Assembly (NCBI GenBank): GCA_030704615.1
Contig: CM060732.1
Location: forward strand, 52,867,053 to 52,931,052
DNA: 64,000 bases
Direction of reading: 5' to 3'
Source of the DNA: Takakia lepidozioides
Taxonomy: Eukaryota > Streptophyta > Takakiopsida > Takakiales > Takakiaceae
The notes beneath the pieces were generated by a model. That model did not search any database. It worked only from the letters and a program-made list of their open reading frames with translations, and was not told the DNA's origin. Position numbers and translations under genes: made by a program. Shown piece by piece: positions 28,962 to 40,273 of this stretch (position 1 is the stretch's first letter; every line of letters starts with the position of its first letter).

Positions 28962-30669
28962 TTAGGCAACCCGGCTCTTCACAAGGAGGAGGCGCCTGTA
29001 AGGCTTTCCGTGTGAATCGGCCTTCACATGTCTCGGAACGCTGCGCATTTGGTTGAAGAGATTCAGTTCGTCACGTACAAGCCCGAAGTTGGCATCCACG
29101 TCACCAATTTGGGACACCTTCACTTGGGAGAATCCTAAGCTAGGCAGTAACTCTTCTGGCCAGTCACTGTGGAAATAGAAATTGGTGTTCAACTCCCGTG
29201 CTAGCTGAATGGACGACTCGTTCATGAAATCAGCGAGTAATACTGTCTCATTCTTGCAATTGCCAGAGATACATTTCAAAGTTTCCATGGCATCAGATTC
29301 GTGTAAATAGTACAAAAGCCCTTCCAGCATCCAGACAGTCGGTAGATTTGGATTGTATCCAGCATGTACAAGTCTGAAGAACCAGTCCTGAGATGCTATG
29401 TCAGCTTCCACTTTTTGTATGCTTTTTGCTTTCATTGTTGGAAGAGTCTGGCCATATTCTTTCATGGCCTGGAGAATCGAGTCTTTTAATTGCACCACCT
29501 TCGGGAAGTCCACCTCAAACACAGAGCAGTCTTTCAAAGAGCTCAAGCGATACGCGCGAGCATCCATTCCTGCAAACAATCGCACTGCTATGCTCAGGAG
29601 ATGCTTTACTACTTACAAGGACCTGTGACGAACTTCCCTTAAGGAAAAAAAAAGTGTCAGATGCCCCCCAAGCATCATCAGAACAACGTTAGATAATTGG
29701 CGTAAGCAGTCAGAAAAACCTAAGTCAGCAACAATTTCTTTTTCTTGAAATGTCACCAAACTGTACTGAAGACCATAAGAATACTGCGAATTCACCGGAG
29801 TACATATGCTGTATATTACCTGTGACCAGACAGTGTGACTATTTCTGCATTTACGATACCACATCGAGCTGATCACATGAGACACTACAAGCAGAACTCA
29901 CTATGAACTGAACTAGTGGCCCAATGAATGTGATCAGAGATGAAAACGTGGGGGCGTTCTTACCAGCACCAAGCAGCACTACTTGAGGGCCTGCGCCGTT
30001 AGAGGCAAAACAGCCGAGCGCTTCTTCTAGTCGAGCATCAAACCATAGAGTGCGAACTGCTAGCATTACTCCTGCGGTTTCTCTGGCATTCCTTTCCCGA
30101 TCCCTATTCATTTTTTCTTGCAAGCTGCTCAGGAACGTCTCTCCAGCAAAGACTTCAGCCAGAGGATCATGAATCACATGGTTCCATAGGGCACGTCCTG
30201 CTGCTGTTTGACAGGCACTCCTTTCGAGGACATCCCGCTGTGGATCTAACGAGCTATGCAACTGTCGTATGGTCTCCAATTGACCTTCAGAGAGAAACTC
30301 CTTAAATTTATAGTGCTCACTATGAGAGTTGTCAGTGAGTTTGTCACAACTGGAGTTGTCTTCGAGTCCTTCTGTAGAATCGTAACCAGATGTCAAGGTA
30401 TGTTCTTCCTGTTCGGATTGAAGTGGCTCACCATTATTTATGGAGCGAACTCCGATAGCACTCATATTAATTAACAGTTGTAGCTTCCTACTTGCAAGAT
30501 GTACGACGTGAAGCCTTTCAGACCATGACGTCAAGGTTGCAGCAGGCACGGCCACAGCGCTCCGCAGCAAAGCGCACACCACCTTCGCAGATACATATTC
30601 CGCAAAGGCGCATGGAGACAGCACACTTACGCTTCGAAATTGCGGTGTCAGCACCGCAAGCGATGGCAT
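28962..30669 (-). CDS. SAM-dependent methyltransferase (Ppm1/leucine carboxyl-type family), plastid-type leader
   Basis: Two exons: 30669-29964 and 29569-28962. The intron 29963-29570 begins GTAAGAAC and ends TTGTTTGCAG. Joining gives 437 codons and restores the S-adenosylmethionine loop VVLLGAGMDARAYRL across the junction, the family's signature. Other family landmarks are LHSSLDPQRDVLERSACQTA, AVRTLWFDARLEEAL, FEVDFPKVVQLKD, PTVWMLEGLLYYLHE and ADFMNESS. The first 60 residues (MPSLAVLTPQFRSVSVLSPC...) are Ser/Ala/Val/Arg-rich and low in acidic residues, like a chloroplast transit peptide. ATG 30669 is the first in frame after an upstream TGA. In plants the substrate of this family is unknown. 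It is divergent from the PPR-SMR gene 1.5 kb away. Confidence 0.88.
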
Positions 30670-32200
30670 ACTCTGCTCTTGCGCTCCCCTTCAACTTCCC
30701 TCCCATCAACAATACCTCCACTTAATTCGACTCTGCACTGCACCATTCCGCACAATCCCTCTCTTTCTTATACTTCCAGTCCCACAGCTACACTGAGCCA
30801 TTGGCGTGGCAGGCGCCACGAGCTGCGCTTGCTTCCCGAACGCCTCAAGCGGCCGAACAAAAATGGGAGGCTGCCTCCACTCTGCACTGCACTGGAGCGG
30901 TGCTACCTAGTGTGATATACCGGTAACTTATCATCACCGTCGTGGGACCACCACCATAGCTCGCCCTGCATCGCATCCCCTCTTCTCGGCTTATCTCTTC
31001 TCACGCCACGCCTGCGCTCTTCTCTGTCATACCGGTCGCCTCTTCCCCCTCGTGGGACCCCTGCCGACGCGGCACATTCGGGCACCTGTGGTTGGCTGGA
31101 ACCCCCTTTATCTTCTCGCCGGGTTTGCTCAGACCCACCAATCAACGCTCGCCCGGTAGGCGGCACGCGCGAGGAGTAACAAGCCTAGACGCCACACGCT
31201 CCTCACCCCGCATGAATGGTGCGCCGTCTCCCACCGCCGCCATCGCCCTGCTTTGCTTGGTGCGCCTTCTCGCCCTCACCCTCGTTTTGCCAATGTATAG
31301 CCACTTTTTGCCACAGTATGGCCACACTTTCTCACAGTATTTCCCCGTATTGTTACGTATAGCCAAGTTTTTCCATAGTATAGCCAAGTTAGGCTGTAGT
31401 ATAGCCTGTATTATTAGTTTCTGGCAAAAACATTTCGCAGAGAAGGCCATTTTTATTTATAAATTTCATATAGCTATGTTTTTTTTGTTTTCTTTTGTGT
31501 TGGTGTATATTTGGCAGAAAAGGGCCCAAATTTGTAATTTCAAAGCGCGGACTGGTTCACAACTCAGAACAGACGCCTGAGATCTGTACGCACAATTGCA
31601 TAAGATACGGAGGTGGATTCCGGGTGGAATCCGACGATTGATCTGCAGAATCTGTCTCTCTCTCTCAATGTGGCCTAGGAAATGAGAGTTTGTAGAAACT
31701 GTAGGTAAACGTGGCCTGTGTTGTGTGTGTGTGTGTGTGTGTGTGTACATAGGCTTTTCGTGTGGTGAAAGTGTTGCATTGGCAGCTTGAATGTAAAATC
31801 AGATTATGTTCTCTAAATGTTTTGCTCAAATCGAACTGATTGGTTGGAAGTGAGAGATTTCGGGATCTCGGGATGCTAGAATCCATTGTCTGGAGCAAAC
31901 GTGGGGTAACGCTGAAAAGCTGGAGCTATGGCGGCAGGCTGGGCATTCTCGTGGAAGAGCATGGTGGATTGAGGAAAGGCAAGTTGAGTGGGGTTGGTTT
32001 GTGCTGTGAGCTTTTTTTAGGGCAGTGCCCGTTTGGAGAATGACGGAGAGCTCTGGTGGGGTGAGAACAGCTTGAAAAGCAGGCAAGCTAAGCGAGGTGG
32101 GATTGTGATGTGAGCATTTTAGGGCAGGGCCCAAGCAGTGCAGAGGGCCATCGAAGGGGAGGGCTATGCGGCTACAGGTAAATGTGAGCTCCAACCCGCA
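30670..32200. other. Divergent promoter region between methyltransferase and PPR-SMR genes
   Basis: 1.5 kb between two oppositely facing start codons. The methyltransferase-proximal half (30780-31270) is GC-rich. It is followed by several AGTATAGCCAAGTT-like repeats (31290-31410) and a (TG)n microsatellite at 31722-31746. No other gene is supported; the 162-codon frame across 31092-31580 is not protein-like. Confidence 0.5.
31722..31746. repeat. (TG)n microsatellite
   Basis: About twelve TG units in an otherwise unique stretch. Confidence 0.95.
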
Positions 32201-35200
32201 ATGGGAACGTTACGTCTCACCTTGCAGCATTTTGTTGCATGCCCATGCCTTCCCTTCTTTTTTGTCCGCTCACAGTTGGACTACCGACGATTGCGTACGG
32301 CTGTGGGGCCTTGCTTGCAAAGATTGGCTCATGGGATTGCCCAAGCTGGCTGCAAAGATGCCATGCAGCCTCTGGCGTGGGTTACCGGTGAAGATAAAGG
32401 CAGCGGGCGCACGGAGAACGGGGATCCTTTGCTGCAACGCAAGACCTATGGAGTGACGAAAGAAAAGTTGCAAGTACGAGAAGAAGACAAGGAGAACCTT
32501 GTGTCAGAAGTTCTCGGGTTGGTAGATGAAATGTTTGTGAAAGACGTACTTAGTAGCTGGGTGAAGAAGGTGGGCTCAAGACGGCTCCTGCGGGAGAGCG
32601 CTCAGGTAAATTCCACGGTCAGTTCTTCTGGCACTGCAAGATATGTACCTTATGGAGAAGTTGCGCGCACAGTGAATGCAGTTATGAAGGATTTAGGGCA
32701 GAGGGGGCATTCCAATGCTGCTCTTCAAGTTTTTCGCTGGATGCAGCTGCAAGGTTGGTGTAAGCTAGATCCACACTTGTATACAACAGTGATTGATACA
32801 CTAGGCAGTTCAGGGTGCTTGGAGTTGGCAGAGAAAATATTTGCAGAATTGGACGACACCCAAGTGAAGAAGGACACGGTACTGCACAATGCACTCTTGC
32901 ATTCTCGTAGCAAGGCAGGACAGGTGGAGGCAGTCCTGGAAATGTTTCATGCTATGAAAGAGAAGTCCTGTAGGCCTGACCTTGTGACTTTCAATATCGT
33001 TATGAACATGCACGTCAAGCCTGGAATGGGGCTGGCCAGCGTTGTATCATTATTCAAGGAGATGTGCTTGCAAGGCATTCAACCAGACATTGTGTCATAT
33101 GATATCCTTCTAGCTGCTTGTGCTTCTGGACAACATGTAAAAGAAGCCCAGCGGATATTTGCAGCCCTAAAGAGAAGAGGGGTGAAGCCAACAGTGGTGA
33201 CCTACACATCCCTAATCACTGTGTATGCAAATGCTGGTGAGTTGTACTTCTGTCCCCATGATGCCATGTATACTTCGAACCAGGTCGTTAGGTGCCATGG
33301 AACCTTTCTGGTATCACAGTCTCAGTGGCCACGGGCTTCAGGAGGATGTGACAATGTCAAATGACCTGAGATTATTTTGGCTGACACTTGCAGTCTGATG
33401 CTGAGTCACTGGATGCACATGTAGGGCATTGCAAGACAGCGATACAAGTCTTCAGCGAGATGGTGGCTGACAAGTGTAATCCAAATGCCGTTACCTTCAC
33501 CTCCATTATCAATGCCTGTGGACGAGAAGGGCACTTTGAAGAGGCACAGAGCATGTTTGAGGCCATGAGCGAATTTGGGGTGAAACCAAATGTTATGACT
33601 TATAATGCAATGATAGACATGTATAGCAAGCAGGGTGAACACAAGCTTGCTCAGCAAATTTTTCTTGAGATGACACAAGTGGGACTGGAGCCTACCAGCG
33701 TCACTCTCACTTGTCTTATGTCCAGCTTCAAGGCTGCTGGCGCCTACAAAGAGGTAGAATTTTTGGAAGATGTGATACTCTGGGTTTTGGCGCACCCACT
33801 GCAGTTGACCTGATTCTCTTTTTCCTGAACTGTTCTGCTGTTAACTTACTCAGCTCTAGTTTACTAGGTTCTCACATTGATATATATGCTATTAGACTAC
33901 ACTGCTGTGTGAGTTCTTACTCAACCAGTTCTGGGCATTATGTACTCATGGTGTAAATTGTGCCTACTTAGCTGTTTCAGTTTGCAATTCACACTCGTGT
34001 AGGAATTTTGTCTGGATGTCTTTACAGAAGGCATTGACCTGGTAATGATTTGGTTAACATTGACACTCTTAGGTTAACACAATATTAAGGGCAGTCTGAG
34101 TTGTGGGTTGTGCAGGTATTAACCATCTATGAAAGGGCCAAGAACTTACATTCAGAATGCAGTGTGCATACCTATACAGAGGCTCTGGATGCATGTGTGA
34201 AGTCGAAGAACTTTCCTGGTATGGCAAGGATCATGGCAGATATGCGGACAGCAGGTTGCACTCCAAATGCTGTGACCTGTAGTGTGGTGCTTGTTGCACT
34301 CGGCTCCAAATGCAGCAGTGTGGATGAGGCATGCCAGCTACTTGACTTGTTGGAAGGCTTTGACACCTCAATTGTGCACTGCTGCCGTAAGCTGTTGTCC
34401 GAGCTGACAGTGAGCAATGCAGAGGTATGATCCCATTGAGCTCAATCAGGCTTTTTATACTTGCTGCACTGAACCCTAGTTTGAGTCCTAACCCTAACTT
34501 ACAGTGCATTGCAGAGGTTCTTGCAGTTTCTTCAAGTCTTTTTGGTAGCCACTCGACGTTTGGAAAGCACAACAGCAAAGAAACCTCTCTATGTAATGGA
34601 GATTAAGAATTGAGAATGGATGACGTCAATGTGCAGATTTATTGAGTACATATAGAAGTGCCTGTTTTAGTGCTGTATGTAGAGTGTGCATGGGTCCTGC
34701 CATTCTCTCTAGAGGTTTAATCTTTCTTGGGGGTTATGGGTGTTTGAAATCCATAGAGGTTGAACATGGACAATTTCTTCAACAGCTGCGTTAAATTGGA
34801 GAAATTTTGCTTATTTAGACTTGTCACTATGTGACTGGTGAGCAGGTAACTGAGCTCATGGAAGAGCTATTTGGGACCATAAATAGAGATGATGTGAAGA
34901 CGTGGACTGCACTTAGCTCCTCCCTGGTGGATGCACTATGGGTGCTGGGTTGGTATCGCAGAGCAGCCTTGGTTCTGGCCTGGGTGTTGGAGAGTGGCGT
35001 ATATGATGGTGTCTGTGTACTTACACCCCATGAGTGGAAGTTGGATGTGCGACGTCTTTCCACTGGAGGTGCACTAGTGGCTTTATATCAATGGTTGGCC
35101 GACCTGCTTCTGGTGGCCCGCCATCACAACCTCCTGAATGAAAGCAGTCATAAGGGAGAACTAGGGAGTTCTCTGAGCACTTCCACTGCTGAGGAAAACA

Positions 35201-35613
35201 ATGGTGCATTAGAGTACGAAAAGGATGGTTCTCTTAGGCACGGGACAGCCCAGGTGGAGGTGTTACTTCAACTTTTGCCTTCGAATTTGAAAAGGATAGC
35301 AAAGCAGGGGGAGGTATCAAGAGGAAGAGGAAGTGGAAGTGAGGTGCTGTTTGGTGATGGCGGAGAGCAACTACTCTTCCCGAGATTTGTAACAGTGGTC
35401 TCAGGATGGGGAAAACTGAGCAGGGAAGAGGGAAGGTCGCAGGTGAAATTGGGGGTACAAAAGGAAATTTCTAAGCTTGGTGTCCCACTACGACCATCCT
35501 TTGACTCAGGCAGATGGTCAGCAAAAGGCGAGGCGGTCTTTCGTTGGCTTCTGAGACCAGAAACAGCTTCACGGCTAGCTCTCTGGGATGCAGCTGCTGA
35601 GAGTCCACATTGA
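32201..35613 (+). CDS. PPR-SMR protein, probably organelle-targeted
   Basis: Four exons: 32201-33236, 33425-33753, 34116-34424 and 34846-35613, all with GT/AG borders (GTGAGT, GTAGAA, GTATGA; TGTAG, GTGCAG, GAGCAG). They join in phase to 813 codons. The N-terminus (MGTLRLTLQHFVACPCLPFF) looks like a transit peptide. Residues ~165-540 form about nine pentatricopeptide repeats, for example YTTVIDTLGSSGCLELAEKI, YDILLAACASGQHVKEAQRI and YNAMIDMYSKQGEHKLAQQI. The first intron falls inside a repeat and its removal gives exactly 35 residues. Residues ~624-808 form a C-terminal SMR domain (LDVRRLSTGGALVALYQWL, TVVSGWGKLSREEGRSQVK, WSAKGEAVFRWLL). Family members act on organellar RNA and plastid expression. 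The specific orthologue is not assigned. Confidence 0.92.
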
Positions 35614-36060
35614 CATGCAGATCTGAGTTATGTACCTTCCAGTTGAACTGGGGTTGAGGGGAAGAGTTCGCCTGCCAGAAGCAGCTTTGTGGAATCAATC
35701 CATGATGCTTGTGGTTGGTTCTGGTCTTCATCATCCACCTCCAGGCTTTTCAGGTGACTGTCGTATTAAGTGAGTTGGAGGCGTCTCTCTCTCTCTCTCT
35801 CATTTTGCAGCTAGAACCTTAAGGATGATCTGAAGAGCCTACCTACCCTCGGCAACTGAAGTTTAAACTCAAGGCAGGGAGTCTACCTTTGAACAACAAA
35901 CAGATGCAAGGAGGAAAGGGAGATTTTCAATGCTAGATGTGCGGACGGCCTGAAAGACAATATCCATTTTCTTAAACAATGTCCATCTCATCAAAGATCG
36001 ACCCACTTCAGGTCCATCAAGAACATGTCCCTGCACCTCTGTTCACCAACTTTCAAAATC
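35614..36060. other. 3' flank of the PPR-SMR gene
   Basis: No gene. A (CT)n run lies at about 35786-35802. Confidence 0.5.
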
Positions 36061-37390
36061 TCGAGGCTAAGCCCAAAGCCCTGGCTGTGTTGGGGTCTAA
36101 TTGCTGGGCAGCTCAGACACATCAGATTGATGCTTGTGTGAAGGGCCTTCCAGAGGAAATCTGGAAAGCCCGAGCTGATTGTTTATAGTTTATACCAAGG
36201 TACGTCCCACTATAAGAAGTTAGTGCCTGTTCCCTCTTGTTCGGCCCAAACTGGGCACCGGGTCTATGGCCGCATGGTGACGTCTCATAAGTACATTCTT
36301 TGCAGCTATCTGATTTTTTTGACGGTGTGACAGAAAATGTTACCATAGCCACATGTGTTTTCAGGTAGATTGCTGTGGCAGTATTGCTGGAATCAATCTC
36401 CTACTTTGTAGTAGAATATCAATGCCAGCATGTACATGGACACTCAAGTCCCTTGTAACCGGATTGTCGTCAACTGTTCACAGGCGCATGGTAATTTTCG
36501 GCTTGATACACCTAAAGGCACCTGCCTTAGGTCTACATACTGAATCTAATATTTTTACACACGGGCACATGTCTGACACCCAATCTGTGACCCAACCACT
36601 AATAGTTGCAAATGGGTTATGAGATGTAGATTGTACCTGGAGATATGAAGAGAAAAGTGGAGTCCAGCTTATAGTAGGCTTCAAAAATTCAGGTATGATC
36701 TACCCTTGTTCCCAAGATTACTTTCATCTACTTATTGCATCTTGTAGATACTAACGCTCTACTCTGCATGAAAAATTTAGAACAGGCTGTCAGTGTGATA
36801 GTCTCAAGATTCCCCAAGCTGTAAATCAATTGTCTGACTTAAGTAGATTCATCAATTGCCAGATACCTGTGGACATTGTATGAGTTTTGCAGCAAGGTGG
36901 AGCTTTCTGGAAAGCAAGTTGTCATGGAATTTGGGAGGACAGTATTTTCTGTATCCAGAGGGTCAGTTCTGAGTGACAGGTTCTTGCAGGGTGCTTTGGG
37001 ATCATCTACCATACATTGTTTAGCGAGTGATGGCAGTGGATTTCTGGATGTACCAAATGGCAGTGGACTACTTACAAGCACCAAATCCTTTTGATCTGTC
37101 TACATACTCTACGGATTGTACAAGTGCACAGAAAATCCCTGTACCTGATCATAAAATTAGCAGAGCACTCGAGGTACTTAACCATGCGGAGGATATTCTT
37201 TGTATCATTCACCAAAAGAACATTGATATATGGCCAGGTGGGTTTTTACTTATACCGCCGGAAGAGGATGGAAGTGTGATGTTCTCAAGGCAATGATGTC
37301 TGACTATTTACCTGTTTCGAGCAACTGGGGAAGAGGCAAATGAAGCCAGGTATCGAAACGGGTTTGTGATGGTGAGGTACTGTTCCTTGG
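36061..37390 (+). pseudogene. Unrecognised decayed coding-like sequence, copy A
   Basis: Matches 47216-48190 in blocks, with a block absent from the other copy. Shared translated pieces include PKALAVLGSNCWAAQTHQID followed by ACVKG, a DFFDGVTENVTIATC-like piece, and a longer stretch near 37025-37210 (MAVDFWMYQMAVDYLQAPNP, then FDLSTYSTDCTSAQKIPVPD). The last gives a smooth protein-like frame but has TGA and TAG just upstream (~36968-37023). Splice-like borders occur in both copies. I do not recognise the protein. Likely a duplicated host gene relic or cargo of a mobile element. Confidence 0.45.
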
Positions 37391-38942
37391 TGGTCTTTAT
37401 TCAGTGCTGACGAGATTCTAGTTGCCAGGCTAGCTTGAACTCTTTTAATGTGCCATCAAACCAAGGATTGGTCCTTCAATTTCCACTACTGTGAAAAGGC
37501 TTGATGGGTACAAGCAGTGCCAATTCAGGATGTTTTTTATTCTTATCTAATCAGAACTGCTGCATTCAACAATCACTCAATCTCTGACAACCTCATACCC
37601 TCACAGCTTGAGTGATGTCGGTGATGATGATATTCATCCTCATTGCACTGATCATATCCACTTGGTTGTACAGCACTACTTCAAACAACTGCTTTAGCAC
37701 AACAGCTTTGCAAAATTGCCCAGGCCCTTCTGGGGTCTAGTTATTGGGCAAATCACAGAAGATATCTCGAAAATTACCTATTGCAAGGTAAGTCATACTC
37801 GGGTGTCAGTCCCTTTAGTTTTGGAGAGGAACAACATAATTGTAAAAATTACACATACTGATTTTCGTTGCAAGAGATGCAGGCTGTATCATCTCTCGAG
37901 TCTCAATACGCATCTTGTGTTTTGACAATCAAACACATCACTGCATTTATGAGCTCCACCCCCCTCCATGCCTCTCATATATGTCTGCAAATCGACCATA
38001 CAAGTATTGTTCTACTGTGATCGAAGTGCAGCAATGATGGCACTCCCAGCTGTCATATTTGTTATAAAAACCAAAATTTCCCCCTTCTACAAACAAGGTG
38101 GGCAAAATGGCCTAAATATCAATATCATGCAGCGTACTTCAGCTAACCCTCTTACACACCATGGCTTGTTACTGTTCCATCTTGGCAGTATTGCATATAC
38201 TTCAATTTTTGACAAAACGAGCATCATGCGGAATATATCTTGTGGGGAACCAGAGTGTCCCATACCAGTACAATCCAACTGCTTGGCTCACTTTTTCTGA
38301 GGTGATCTTCAGAGTACTGTAACCAAGCTGGGTAGATTTGCTATTGCACTAGAATATTGAGTTTCATATGCATTGCATTGAGGGCAATGTCTCAAAATAC
38401 CTATGATAAACCTGAATATGGCTCCAATGCAGTTACTTCTTTTCCAGCTTCCATGCACACTAGTCCTTATGAGTAGATTTAGAACACATGCACTAGACTT
38501 CGAAGGTGGGAATAAAATGCAGGTCCAGGGGGCAAATGCTTACAGGCTGCAAGAGGTCCATGCTGGCATGCTATCTTCAGGAACGTGGCCCCCTCTGCGC
38601 CTAGTTAGATATGACGTAGGTTTGGGATATACCATAACTTTGACAACATGCAGCCAACAACAATGCTTTGCAACACTCTCAACTCTACTGGTGGCACACT
38701 GTCATCACTATTGACAAAGGCAAGGGGCTTAAGTAACCATCCAAAGACTGCACAATAAGAAAAGACTTCACATACATCTCCAGCAACTGGGTAACCCACA
38801 CTTGTAATACATGTCAATAACAAGGGTCTTCAGGAAAAACTGTTTGGCTCAGATCCACTCTGGGTATGACAAAATAAGCAATAAAGCTATCCAGAACTGC
38901 TGTGGCAGCAAGTTTAGATCCTAGTGCCTTCAAGATTACTAG
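37391..38942. other. Gene-free stretch
   Basis: Intergenic sequence with weak similarity to the copy-B flank (for example AAAGGCTTGATGGGTACAAGCAGTGC at 37495-37520 against 48296-48321). Otherwise no gene seen. Confidence 0.45.
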
Positions 38943-39358
38943 GGTAGCCTGTGCCGTTGGCCCAAGTGTAAGATCTTCTACGTATCCGAGTGCCTCTCAT
39001 ATGTTGAGGCCCAAGTGCGACCTGTAGGGTAGCATGTGCCTTTGGCCTATGTATGAAGAGTTGAAATCTAAGACCAAGTGCAATTTCCTATGTATCCAAA
39101 TGCGTCTCCTATGTCGAGGCCCAAGTGCAACCTATAGTGTAGCCTATGCCATTGGCCCATGTGTGAAGAATTGAATCTAAGTCCATGTGCAATTTCCTAC
39201 GTATCCAAGTGCGTCTCAGGCCCATCTAAGCCCAAGTACAATCTTTTATTTATGTATCCAAGTGCATCTCCCGTGTAGAGGCGCAAGTGGCCCAAGTGTC
39301 CAGTGTCATGTAACTTGCCCAAGTGCAATCTCCTATGTATCCAAGTTCGTCTCATATG
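38943..39358. repeat. Degenerate ~125-bp tandem repeat (3-4 units)
   Basis: Units share GTAGCCTGTGCC-TTGGCCCAAGTGT, then TTCCTA-GTATCCAAGTGCGTCTC and GAGGCCCAAGTGCAACCT. Spacing is about 100-130 bp with substitutions and gaps. Minisatellite-like, no coding content. Confidence 0.7.
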
Positions 39359-39474
39359 TCAAGGCCCCATTTATTTTTTTCCATTAATTTATTGAGTATT
39401 AATATATCCATTCTCCCATGTCAAGGCCCCATTTATTTGTTTCCATTAATTTATTGAGTAGTAATATATCCATT
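39359..39474. repeat. 62-bp tandem duplication
   Basis: TCAAGGCCCCATTTATTT through TTTATTGAGTA-TAATATATCCATTC occurs twice, at 39359 and 39421, with two or three differences. Confidence 0.85.
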
Positions 39475-40273
39475 CATTATTGATATATCTTTCCAGTGAC
39501 CAAAAGTACTTGAAATGCCACATCTCCCACACCACAAGTCCAAAAATCATGAGACCAAGCCCGTGCACCCCTCCTTGTCGAGGGCTTTCCAACGGTACCA
39601 AGCACGGGGGCTGGGGCCTTGCGGTTTAGGACATCTCAAATCTACAAAACAAAAAAAATAAAAAATAAAAAAAATAAATATATAAATATATATACATATA
39701 ATGAAACCCTGCCTAGGACCAAAACAATGTACATGGTCCTAAGTCAATACGAGATGAAGGTTACAAGGGGGGCATACCCCAGCCACTCATCTTGTTTTGA
39801 TCTTAAAGTAATACCAATATTCAAAATAACAGCAGCCATTCTTTCTCCTGTGATGCAATTTTTTTGGGTGAGTGACAGGAAGAATTAAAACTAGAATGCA
39901 TGATGATCCTGCACCACAGGTCTTTGATCTGATTTTATCAGATGCACTTTTTTAGGACACTAAAGAGCAATGATCTCTGAAATTTATTGGAAAGAGGACT
40001 GAATTCCCCCAAAATCAACGAATTGCTACCCTGGCTCACTGAAGCAGATGTCAATTGCGAAAGGCCTTGCTCAACTGGATACCATGTGCATTTAATGACA
40101 AAAAAACGTTCTCTACTTTACAAGCAACAGCCTCCTGAACTTCCTCTGAAGGCCTGGAGTCTCATAGAATTCAAGGAAAGGAGTCATAAAGAGGTCCACC
40201 TTCTCTGGAAATGAGATATGGTGCTGGGTAGCAAAAGTCTCATTATCATTTTGTCTAAGGAAGTTCCCATATT
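39475..40273. other. Gene-free AT-rich stretch
   Basis: Contains an A/T-only tract (39645-39700). Its right end is probably the 3' untranslated region of the minus-strand gene at 40274. Confidence 0.45.

Noticed and set aside
31092-31580. 162-codon frame between methyltransferase and PPR-SMR genes
   Set aside because: Formed over GC-rich promoter DNA and short AGTATAGCC repeats; no domain.
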